The translations under genes and the position numbers were made by a program. Below are positions 33,068 to 44,094 of a stretch of DNA of 64,000 nucleotides, piece by piece. The notes under the pieces were generated by a model. That model saw nothing but the letters and a program-made list of their open reading frames with translations. It had not been told where the DNA came from and did not search any database. The stretch comes from Septoria linicola. Taxonomy: Eukaryota; Ascomycota; Dothideomycetes; Mycosphaerellales; Mycosphaerellaceae. Each line of letters begins with the position of its first letter. Within the stretch, counting starts at the first letter, position 1. The stretch is from NCBI GenBank assembly GCA_024114885.1, contig CP099418.1, positions 5,332,001 through 5,396,000 on the forward strand, read 5' to 3'.

Positions 33068-35860
33068 AGAGGTAGGTAAGCTAAAGAAGTATTAGTTAAT
33101 TAACGTAGCTTAGAAGTTTAATTAAGTTACTATAAGAGATTCGAACTTACTACCCGACGCTAAGGGTTTCTCTAAGGACTTTACCGGTTACGCGCTAGCC
33201 TCGTTAGTTAATATCTTCTCTAGATATAACTAAATCCTACTCGATAAATCCTATAGAGATCTTATAGGTTTTGATTTACTACTAGACCTGTTACGGTAGA
33301 CTACGTTACTATAAGGAGCTACGAATTCTGTTACCTAGTTCGTTCGTATTATTAATCAAGTGCTTATAGAGTATATCTCGTATAAGGCATAGCCGTTCCT
33401 TAATAATATCGGTATTAAAGAGCCTAAGACGAAGTACGATAGTAAAGAGGTTAAACCTAGCCTCCGCTATTACGTTATTAAATATATTATAGCTATAGAC
33501 GACGTTCTCTATAATATAGAACGAGCTAATATAACTATAGCTTTTAATAAGCTATAGCTTTATTACGAATAGTTAGTAATCGTCGGTTACCTTACTAGTA
33601 TCGATAGTCGCTATCTAGACTTCGCGAGAGTAGCGAAGATTAAGAAATAGCCGACGCTAGAGAATTAGAAGGAGGTTCGAATCTTCCTTAGCGTAGTTAC
33701 GTACTACCGCGTCTAGGTTAAAGGTTTTACGATTATCCTTACTCCGCTATTTAAACTCTTATAGAAGGATACTAAGTTTTAATAGGCTACCGAACACTAA
33801 CTAGCTAAAGACGTCGTCTTAAAGGTACTAGTTTCAGCCCTAGCCCTAGTTACTCTTAACTATAGAGAAGGGGTAGGACTTATTATCGTAGGCGTAGATT
33901 CGAGTAGTAAAGGTTAGGGATATACGCTTTCCTAATATAATCGAGACGAGCTACTTCTCTACTATCTAGTTCGGTATAAGTCTAGCCTATTTAACCTAGT
34001 AGAAGTTAAGTATAATACTAGAAAGCGCGAATACCTTAGTATACTAAAGGTATTAAAGAAGCTAAAACTATAGTTATTTAGAGTATACTTTTAGCTAGAG
34101 ATTAATATAAATACTCTCGTTTACTAGCTTAATAAGGCTACCTCTAATTTACCGAATATAGTAATAACGCGCTAGCTAGTATAGATCTACCTCTTCGACT
34201 TTAACGTTATATATATTCCTAGTAAGAAGTATATAGCTCTAGATTCTTTATCGAGGAAGCCTACTACGCCTAAAGATATAGAGGCTATAGAATAGGAAGA
34301 AGACGTAGATCTAATAATTAACGAGTAATTCTTCGATACTTTTTACGTTAACGCTTTCTCTATATAGGTAATTTAGAGCGAGCTACCTATAATTAATAGG
34401 ATCTACTCTTAGGAGTTAATAAATATCGCTTTCGTACTTATACGAATATAAAGATCTAAAGGAGTTTCTAATAACGAGTATAAGCAGTTAAGAAAGAAGT
34501 ATTAGCTGTTTTATATTAAGAATAACTAGCTCTAGCGCTAAGAGCGAGTAGCTAGACCCCTATAGCGAGTTATTAATAAACCTAAAGCGCGAGCTCGTAT
34601 TATTAAGGTATACTATTATAAGAACAGTTATCGTAGCGCTAAACAGACGTATAATCTTATCTAGAAACGATAGTAGTAGGATAGAGTTTAGGCTTAGATT
34701 TCGCTCGCTATTTAGTAGTATACTATTTATAGTCTTTAGTATAGGAGATAGGTACCTAGAGAACTATAGATCCCGCTCTAAGTTACGGTTAGCTAGAGGT
34801 AGTATATCGACGGCTTATATATCTCGAAGAACTGTTCGTTAATAGTTATACGCGAATCTCTATCGCGCTAGCTAGAAGTACGTATATTCTAGTACCTAGT
34901 AAAGAGTATCTCCTTAGTATAGATAGTAAGGTTTATATAGGAAGAGATCTTTTACTAGTAGGGTGCCGCTATAGAAGTTATCCTCGATAACTATAAGACT
35001 AACCTTAGTAACGTAGAGAAGCTACTACTATCGTATAGTATTAAACGTATTAATATTTCGCTATACTACTTTTAGTCTAACGCTATCGTTAAAGTCAGCT
35101 ATAAGACGATATTAGACGCTTACTTAAAGCTCTCTAATAGTGGCCTTTATATAATTCGTAACTATATTCTAGCGGTTCTATAGGTAGAGAGAACGATAAT
35201 AGTCTCTACTACTAGCCTAACGCTATTAGAAGTAATAATTAGACGTGACGTAGTACTACTAATCGAGCTAGAACACTATACCTTCCGGATTATAGATTAG
35301 GGTAAGGTTAAGACTAGAGTAGAGCTTCTTACGATTCGAGCTTAAGCCCTAGAAGCTATAGAAACGACTATAGAAGAAGGACGACTACGTTAATAGTATC
35401 TCCGAGAATAGAATAAGGCGTACTTCGATAAACATCGCTATATAGATCTTACTATACTATAGGAAGGAGATCTCGTATTAGTATACCGCTCTAAGTTAAA
35501 AACTAGCTTCTCCTATAAGCTTATATTTAGGTAGGAAGGCCTTTTTAGAGTATTTAAAGTGTTATAGAGAGGTATATCGTATAAGCTTAAGGAGCTAGAT
35601 AGCTCTAAATAGGAGTATATCTATAAGAGAATAGACTTTAAGAAATATATCTTTCTATAAGAAAACCTGAAGCTAGTTCTAGATTAGGTTAAACTAGAAG
35701 AAGTACCGCTACTAATAGAGAAGGTTATAGAACTAGGCCTTCTACCTAGGTATAAGTATCTATAGATCTTTATTAGTAAGCTATTAGTAATAACTTAAGA
35801 AGAAAGAGAGAGTTATATACGCTAGCTACTAATAGAGCTTAAAGAAGAAGTAGAAGACTT
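33068..35860 (+). pseudogene. Gypsy-2 pol continued: RT, RNase H, integrase
   Basis: Resumes Gypsy-2 after hAT-B with eight duplicated bases. It is co-linear with 6210-9018: RT core, AIDD block, RNase H (GVGLIIVGVDSSSKG near 33880), integrase core and GPY/F-type end (near 35530). Stops are scattered throughout. Confidence 0.82.
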
Positions 35861-37250
35861 AGTAAGCTAAAGGCTAAAGCTAGCCTAGTAGAGCTAAAGA
35901 AGTAGAAATTCGATAGGCGATACTTAATTAGAGGTACAAGCTAAGATCTAGCTACTAAAGCCTAGCCTCTACTATAAAAGAGCTAATCTTCCTAAGATCG
36001 TACTATCCTAAGCGCTTCTTTTGTTCCTAGAGCTCTAATCTAACCTTTCCGAGTACTTCTCTTAGTCCTAAAGCTACTATTAAGCTCTAATCGGAGCTTT
36101 CTAAGCTTGTAATTTACTAGACTAGTATAAATCTAGCTAAATCTTAGCTATCCTAAGTACTTCTTTTGTTCCTAGAGCTACTATCGAGCTCTAATCTAAG
36201 CTTCCTAATCTTCTCTTTTATTAGATTAGTAGAAATCTAGCTAAATCTTAACTGTCCCGATACTATTTTCTATAGCTAAGATAAGTATCTATATAGCTAG
36301 TTACTCTCCTAAGCTTAACTTTTAAGTATAGATTCTATATCTACTAGTTAACCTACTATCCTACTCCTTTTTCTAAGTCCCGAGCCTACTATCGCTATAA
36401 AAGTTAGCTATCCTAAGCTACTTTCTACTACTAGGTCTTAAAAATCTAAGCTAGACCTATACTCTCGAAGCTCTTTTCTACTAGCGATTTCTAAGAGAGA
36501 TAAGAGTTGTCTGTCCTAAAGGTCTTTTACTACTAACTTTCGCCTAACTAAAGGAATCGCTAAAAATATTAGTTTCTAATAAAGAATTCTTAAAGTTTAA
36601 GGTTTTTAGCCTATATAAAGGTAGAGAAGCTTGAATCCTTAGTAATAACGGCTCTAATAGCTCCTTTCTAGCTATTAATTATAGCGCTAGCGGTCTCTTA
36701 CGATACGGAAAGCGCGATCTAGTAAGTCGACTAGGTATATAAAAAATAAGGCTCTTTTAAGTTAGTAGGAGTAACGACGATAGTATCTAAGTCTTAGTCC
36801 TTGTCGGCGATAGTAAGGTATATACTATAGTAGGTAGTAGTAGCGTTAGTAGTATACGACGGCTACGGAAGCGTTAAGGTAAAGTAAACTTTTAGTTATC
36901 TTTTTAAATAATAACTAAAACCTTACGTAACTAAGCTCTACGTATAGACCTCTAATCCTAATAGTAGTTACGCTACTACGATAAGGTATATAATTAGACT
37001 ACTTTTACGCTCTAAACGATCTCTTCTTCCTTATTAACTATTAATTAGTTACTATAGAGCCTTACTTCTATTAAGTTCGATTCTTATCTTTCGTTACTAC
37101 CTAGTAACGCTATATAGCTGTTTATACACGTAAGCGGTAACTAATATAATAGAAAACTCTATAACCGGTCACGCGCCCGACCCTCCTCGCTATTTAAGTT
37201 ACTTATTACTAGTTACGCGCTTTATGTCGCTCTAAGCTACTAATATAACT
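35861..37250 (+). other. Gypsy-2 spacer between pol and third reading frame
   Basis: No recognised gene. It carries the same imperfect tandem duplication as Gypsy-1 and the inverted repeat at 36890-36920. Confidence 0.5.
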
Positions 37251-37259
37251 AATTAAAGA

Positions 37260-40200
37260 CGTTCTCTTTCTCTATTACGTATAAAGAATAAGACTTCCCC
37301 TTTCTAGCGTTCTTTAATACCTAAACGCTTATTAAGACTAGCGCTTTTACTTTCTACCTCGCCTATTCGAAGTCCGATATAAGAACTACTTAGATAAGAG
37401 TCTCTAAAGAAACGACAAAAGATAGCTTCTTCAAGTTCTATATAAGGTATAGCGCTCGCTCGTACTAATCGCGAAGGCTCGCTTATTAGTTTCTAGGCCT
37501 TAAGTAGACCTCTTACTAGTATAACGAACCTTGATAATACTACCGAAGCTATTCTATCGCTAGAGACACTATAAGACTAAGAGGAGAGCGTCGACTTAGT
37601 ACTTAAGTAAGTCGAGGAAGTAAACGATAGGATAAAGATCGGCGTGTTTAACTTCTTTAAACGCCTCTCTACTAAGATTTTACTAAAGTACCTTAACGCG
37701 TAGAGCGTAAAACGCGATAATATAAAGAAGATACGCTAAGAAGGCTAAGACTTAGTAAAAGAGAGAAACTTAATTTAGTAGTAGCTACGTATAGAGTTTA
37801 GGTACGAGTAAAACTTCCTCTTTTTTAACTAAGTCCTATATAATAAAGAAATACTTAAGAACCTTCGCTAATAGTTAAATAAGTATAAAGGCGTCTTCGA
37901 AGAGAGTAAGCCTAAAGACTAGGTCTTCTCGGTATAATAAAAGCAAGATCGTTTCTATTAGTAGGTAGCGAATATATTCTCTCGTAGCTAGTATTTTTAG
38001 CTATAGAGAAGTAAGAAGACTCCTAGCTCGTAGAGCTTAGGCTTTATTAATACGAACTTAGATAGGAGACGCTACTAGAACAAGTTTAAGGAGGAGCTCT
38101 CGTAGGTCGACGTGTTTAGCTATAAGATAAGAGAAGCGCGCCTAGAGGCGAGCTATAGACTTAATTAGTACAGATTTATAGTTAAGCTTACTAAAGGAGA
38201 GACCTTCGAAGAACCGACCTACGTATTCCTAGTAGTAGAGAAATAGCCGTTAATATCCTATAGACTATTATCTCCTTCTAGAAACCTAAGACCTAATAAA
38301 TATCCTTCTTCCTTTACGCCTAAGAGCCTATCCTTATCTAGTCCTACTCGAAGCTCTAGTTAAGAAGGAGAAAAAGAAAGTAATTTACTTACGACCTCGG
38401 AGCCTCGCCTTAGAGATACTATATCGCCTAGTACTATATAGAGGCTAAAAGCTTAGTTAGAGAAGTTAACGCTAAGCTCTACGAAGAAGCCTACGCCTGT
38501 CCTTTATAAGAGTAGGAGGCTTACTAGAATTCGTACTAGAGAAACTATTATTACCTCGATCGAAACTTCTCCTATACTAAGCACTTTAGGTAATAGCGAT
38601 CCTATATAAGATCAAGTTTTACCTACGACGAAGCTACTACTAGGTCTATAACGCTTATCGCTAATCGTACTAGAAGATAATAGCGGAATTAAGCTAGAGA
38701 GCGACTCGGAGCCTAATCTACGTTACTAGGCTTATATAAAGGATAGTATTACCTCTAAAGTCTACTACTATATAATCGTTAGTAGAGCTCTTAAAGAAGT
38801 CGATAATGTCTAGGAGAAGAAGAAGGTAGCTAAGAGCTACGCTTTAATCGATATTCTTCTATACCTTAGCTAGCCTCTTTATAAAGAATATATAACTAAG
38901 ATAGGTAATACTATAGGTTTAAAGCTACCGAAGATAGCTAACGTAACGTATACTCTCTACTAGCGTATTATTTAGATAGGTAGTATAGCCGATCTCTAAG
39001 CCCTTATCGCCTAGAATACTTAAAACTAGACGTAGTTTAAGCTAGAAGCGAATACTTTCTTCTCTAAACTAGTAGAACGCTCTCGTTATAGTAAGAAGGG
39101 TACTAATACTTAGGAACTAGAGAACGATATTAACGCCCTAATACGTAAGGTAGGAGGAAGCTATCTTAGACCCTTTTAGTTCGTAGTAACTAAAGTAGAC
39201 TTGAAGGTTACTTCTAACGTCTATTAGAGGGCTTAGGAGCTCTTAGACTATAATAGTAATAAGGGTACCTAGACCGATTATAGCTTCCTCTTTTATTCTT
39301 CTTCTAAAGAAGGCCTATTTTAGATCCTAGACTCTTTACTCGAAGCTATACGGTATAAGTTTATAGTATATCGATAGTATAACACGGCTATTAGTTAGTA
39401 TAGTTAGTCTCGTAGTATATAGTACTCGCTATCCTAATAGCTTCTTCGCTAGTGTCCTCTACTATAGCTATACTAGCTAGTTACTACTCTATATACGACT
39501 ATTAAGTACGTAGCCTATCTATCTACTACCTTTTATATCTTCGACGATAAGGTAGGTTCTAACTACTCTAACGGCTTCTAGTATATCGCCTTAAACGAGA
39601 ATATACTACTTAAGGAGAAAAGGCTTAACTAGGTTTAATTTACGATCTCTCTAGACGATACTAGTAATAGAGGACGACTTTTACTAACCTTAGACACGAT
39701 TAGTAACGGGCTCTTTAACCCTAAGGAGGCAAAGTAGCTAGCGAGGCGTATTATCGCTAATAAATAAAGCTATAGTATAGGCTTCGTCGAGACTATACCT
39801 CTAGTAATTACTAACGAAATAAAAGCTAATCTTAAGCTTAGTTAGAAGAACCCTTATACTAATATAGGCTCGCTAGTTATTTCGTACCTCTATATCTCTT
39901 AGCGGTATACTCGTATAGGCGAAGAGTATTATATAATTCCGATAGTGTTTCTAGCCTACTCTAATAGTCGTACGTTAGATAAGCTACCTAATAGTAATTA
40001 TATTAACGTTCCTATAGTCTATAGCGTATATCTCTACTACGAGCGGATACTCTTTATAGCTTCTAGTACTATATACCCTATACGAGCGATAAAGCCTTTC
40101 GCTATAGAGATACTATTAACTAGCCTAGGCTCGATTTCCGACGCCTTAGTAGGCCGAGTTCTATAGGCAGATTAGGTAGTAAGTATAGAAATAAAGAAGC

Positions 40201-40545
40201 TCTTTAATATAAGTAAGGAGGAGTTTAAGGTCTATATAGCTAAGTAGTAGACTATAGCTGAAGCTTAATTCGATACTATCTACGTTATAGCTATAGATAT
40301 TAAGGAGTAGGTATTTAGTAAAGCTAGCTTTATAAGCGTAGATAGTAACTTAGAAGTATTAGTATTAAAGAAGAGAGAGGCCGCTTCTAAGGAGATCCCT
40401 AAGGATATAGTAGAAGAGTAGCGTCTAGCGAATAATAATCGGATCTAAGAAGGTGTTTTTAGTAGTTATCGTTAGAAAAGGCAACTATTTAATAGGCCTC
40501 TAATTAAAAGTTTAATAGACTTTAATAGAAAAACTAGCTAGTTTT
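37260..40545 (+). pseudogene. Gypsy-2 third reading frame, unknown protein of roughly 1,000 codons
   Basis: From at least 37560 a single frame stays protein-like (through RIP stops) to near 40545, just before the polypurine tract. It runs through KYLNA (37686), a Ser/Pro-rich middle (about 38260-38600) and a C-terminal part containing the longest open stretch (39945-40166, with NSRTLDKLPNSNYIN). No gag, pol, envelope, methyltransferase or chromodomain signature is recognised, and no clear signal peptide or membrane helix is visible. The start is uncertain because upstream codons fit more than one frame. The Gypsy-1 copy (40890-43745) is highly similar. Confidence 0.65.
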
Positions 40546-40595
40546 AAGTAATTCTAAGTAAGATCTATAGGTAGTTAGGTATCTAGTTAGATACT

Positions 40596-40609
40596 AAGGA
40601 AGGGAGGAT
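40596..40609 (+). other. Gypsy-2 polypurine tract
   Basis: AAGGAAGGGAGGAT abuts the 3' LTR at 40610. The same tract precedes the Gypsy-1 3' LTR (43799-43811). Confidence 0.8.
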
Positions 40610-40889
40610 TAGTAAGGTAAAGGCCTACCTATATACCGTACTTAGCAGTTTTAGTATAAAAGTAAGGTAGTAGCTCGTTTCTAAGATAGTAATATTTACT
40701 CTACTTAGTTAAATCAATGTCCTACGGTCCTAGTATATAGCTCTTAGTCCTAGAGCTACTATTTTGAGCTCGTTACTACTATTTAATTAACGTATTATAA
40801 GACTATTACTCTCCGAACAGGTCTTGTTCTATAGCGACTACTCTTATACCTACCTAGAAGGTTAGTATTAGGGTAGTTGTTATCTATTA
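40610..40889 (+). repeat. Gypsy-2 3' LTR
   Basis: 280 bp, same subtype as 10894-11173, followed by TSD GTAC at 40890-40893. Confidence 0.93.
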
Positions 40890-43745
40890 GTACCTTAACG
40901 CGTAGAGCGTAAAGCGCGATAATATAAAGAAGATACGCTAAGAAGGCTAAGACTTAGTAAAAGAGAGAAACTTGATTTAGTAGTAGCTACGTATAGAGTT
41001 TAGGCACGAGTAGAACTTCCTCTTCCTTAACTAAGTCTTATATAATAAAGAGATACTTAGGAACCTTCGTTAATAGTTAAATAAGTATAAAGGCGTCTTC
41101 GAAGAGAGCGAGCCTAAAGACTAGGTTTTCTTAGCGTAGTAAAAGTAAGATCGTTTCTATTAGTAGGTAGTAAATATATTCTCTCGTAGCTAGCACTTTT
41201 AGCTATAGAGGAGTAAGAAGACTCCTAGCTCGTAAGGCTTAGGCTTTATTAATACGAACTTAGATAGGAGACGCTACTAGAACAAGTTTAAGGTAGAGCT
41301 CTCGTAGGTCGACGTGTTTAGCTATAAGATAAGAGAAGCGCGCCTAGAGGTAGGCTATAGACTTAATTAGTACGGATTTATAGTTAAGCTTACTAAAGGA
41401 GAGACTTTCGAAGAACCGACCTACGTATTCCTAGTAGTAGAGAAATAGCTCTTAATATCCTATAGACTATTACCTCCTCTCGGAAATCTAAGATCTAATA
41501 GAAGACCCTCCTCCTCTACGCCTAAGGGCCTATTCTTATCTAGTCCTACTCGAAACTCTAGTTAAGAAGGAGAAGAAGAAGGTAATTTACTTACGACTCT
41601 AGAGCCTCGTCTTAGAGGTTCTATATCGCCTAGTACTATATAGAGGCTAAAAGCTTAGTTAGAGAAGTTAATACTAAGCTCTATAAAGAAGCCTACGCCT
41701 ATCCTTCGTAAGAGCGAGAGGCTTACTAGAATTCGCGCTAAAGAAACTGTTATCGACTCGATCGAAACTTCTCTTATACTAAGTACTTTAGGTAATAGCG
41801 ATCCTATATAAGACTAAGTTTTACCTACGACGGAGCCGCTACTAGGTCTATAACGCCTATCGCTAATCGTACTAGAAGATAATAGTAGAGTTAAGCTAGA
41901 GAGCGACTTAGAGCCTAATCTACGTTACTAGGCTTATATAAAGGATAGTATTACCTTCGAAGTCTACTACTATATAATCGTTAGTAGAGCTCTTAAAGAG
42001 ATCGATAATATCTAGGAGAAGAAGAAAGTAGCTAAGAGCTACGCTTTAATTAATATTCTTCCGTACCTTAGCTAGCCTCTTTATAAAGAATATATAACTA
42101 AGATAGGTAATACTATAGGTTTGAAGCTACCGAAGACGGCTAACGTAACGTATACTCTCTACTAGCGTATTATTTAGATAGGTAGTATAGCCGATCTCTA
42201 AGCCCTTATCGCCTAGAATACTTAAAACCGGACGTAGTTTAAGCTAGAAGCGAATACTTTCTTCCCTAAGCTAGTAGGACGCTCTCGTCGTAGTAAGAAA
42301 GGTACTAATACTTAGGAACTAGAGGACGATATTAACGCTCTAATATGTAAGGTAGGTAGAAGCTATCTCGGACCCTTTTAGTTTATAGTAACCGAAGTAG
42401 ACTTGAAGGTTACTTCTAACGTCTATTAGAGGGCTTAGGAGCTCTTAGACTACGATAGTAATAAGGGTACCTAGACCGATTACAGCTTCCTCTTTTGTTC
42501 TCCTTCTACTAGAGGCCTATTTTAGATTCTAGACTCTTTACTCGAAGCTATACGGTATAAGTTTATAGTATATCGATAGTATAACACGGCTATTAGTTAG
42601 TATAGTTAGTCTCGTAGTATATAGTACTCGCTATCCTAATAGCTTCTTCGCTAGTGTCCTCTACTATAGCTATACTAGCTAGTTACTACTCTATATACGA
42701 CTATTAAGTACGTAGCCTATCTATCTACTACCTTTTATATCTTCGACGATAAGGTAGGTTCTAACTACTCTAACGGCTTCTAGTATATCGCCTTAAACGA
42801 GAATATACTACTTAAGGAGAAAAGGCTTAACTAGGTTTAATTTACGATCTCTCTAGACGATACTAGTAATAGAGGACGACTTTTACTAACCTTAGACACG
42901 ATTAGTAATAGGCTCTTTAACCCTAAGGAGGTAAAGTAGCTAGCGAGGCGTATTATCGCTAATAAATAAAGCTATAGTATAGGCTTCGTCGAGACTATAC
43001 CTCTAGTAATTACTAACGAAATAAAAGCTAATCTTAAGCTTAGTTAGAAGAACCCTTATACTAATATAGGCTCGCTAGTTATTTCGTACCTCTATATCTC
43101 TTAGCGGTATACTCGTATAGGCGAAGAGTATTATATAATTCCGATAGTGTTTCTAGCCTACTCTAATAGTCGTACGTTAGATAAGCTACCTAATAGTAAT
43201 TATATTAACGTTCCTATAGTCTATAGCGTATATCTCTACTACGAGCGGATACTCTTTATAGCTTCTAGTACTATATACCCTATACGAGCGATAAAGCCTT
43301 TCGCTATAGAGGTACTATTAACTAGCCTAGGCCTGATTTCTAACGCCTTAGTAGGCCGAGTTCTATAGGCGGATTAGGTAGTAAGTATAGAAATAAAGAA
43401 GCTCTTTAGTATAAGTAAGGAGGAGTTCAAGGTCTATATAGCTAAGTAGTAGACTATAGCTAAAGCTTAATTCGATACTACCTACGCTATAGCTATAGAC
43501 ATTAAGGAGTAGGTATTTAGTAAAGCTAGCTTTATAAGCGTAGATAGTAACTTAGAAGTATTAGTATCGAAGAAGAGAGAGGCTGTTCCTAAGGAGATCC
43601 TTAAGAATATAGTAGAAGAGTAGCGTCTAGTAAATAATAATCGGATCTAAGAAGGTGTTTTTAGTAGTTATCGTTAGAAAAGGTAACTATTTAATAGGCC
43701 TTTAATTAAAAGTTTAATAGACTTTAATAGAAAAACTAGCTAGTT
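40890..43745 (+). pseudogene. Gypsy-1 third reading frame, 3' part
   Basis: Continues the frame broken at 10893. It is co-linear with 37686-40545, with the same open stretch at 43147-43368. The two copies differ mainly by transitions. The product is unknown. Confidence 0.65.
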
Positions 43746-43811
43746 TTAAGTAATTCTAAGTAAGATCTACGAGTAGTTAGGTATCTAGTTAGATACTAAG
43801 GAAGGGAGGAT

Positions 43812-44090
43812 TAGTAAGGTAAAGGCCTACCTATATACTATGCTTAGTAGTTTTAGTATAAAAGTAAGGTAGTAGCTCGTTTCTAAGATAGTAATATTTA
43901 CTCTACTTAATTAATTTAATATCCTACGGTCCTAGTATAGGCTCTTAGTCTTAGGACTACTAGTTTAAGCTCGTTACTACCGGTTAATATACGTATTATA
44001 AGACTATTACTCTCCGAACTAGTCTTGTTCTATAGCGACTACTCTTATACCTACCTAGGAGGTTAGTATTAGAGTAGTTATTATCTATTA
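43812..44090 (+). repeat. Gypsy-1 3' LTR
   Basis: 279 bp, same subtype as 862-1140, followed by TSD CTAT at 44091-44094 and resumption of Copia C1. Confidence 0.93.
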
Positions 44091-44094
44091 CTAT

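Larger units (their letters stand above)
10894..40889 (+). mobile_element. Gypsy-2: second 13.2-kb Gypsy copy, nested in Gypsy-1
   Basis: LTRs of 280 bp lie at 10894-11173 and 40610-40889. The TSD GTAC is at 10890-10893 and 40890-40893. The uninterrupted target sequence is seen inside Gypsy-2 itself at 37680-37700. Removing the two hAT insertions leaves about 13,180 bp, nearly co-linear with Gypsy-1. Its LTRs share TTAAATCAATGTCC, a different subtype from Gypsy-1. Confidence 0.93.
862..44090 (+). mobile_element. Gypsy-1: 13.2-kb Ty3/Gypsy retrotransposon, interrupted by Gypsy-2
   Basis: LTRs of 279 bp lie at 862-1140 and 43812-44090. Both start TAGTAAGG and end CTATTA, the RIP forms of TG...CA. 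The 4-bp TSD CTAT is at 858-861 and 44091-44094, inside Copia C1. Removing Gypsy-2 (10894-40889 plus one TSD copy) leaves about 13,230 bp, which is long for a fungal Gypsy element. Order: leader, gag-protease, RT-RNase H-integrase, 1.2-kb spacer, third reading frame, polypurine tract. Both LTRs carry the subtype marker TTAATTTAATATCC, unlike those of Gypsy-2. Confidence 0.93.

Noticed and set aside
39945..40166. Stand-alone 73-codon gene, repeated at 43147-43368
   Set aside because: Both are open windows of the long third Gypsy reading frame in identical positions. The apparent start is internal.
37260..40545. Envelope-like gene in the Gypsy element
   Set aside because: No signal peptide, membrane anchor or fusion-type hydrophobic segment could be made out, so the product is left as unknown.
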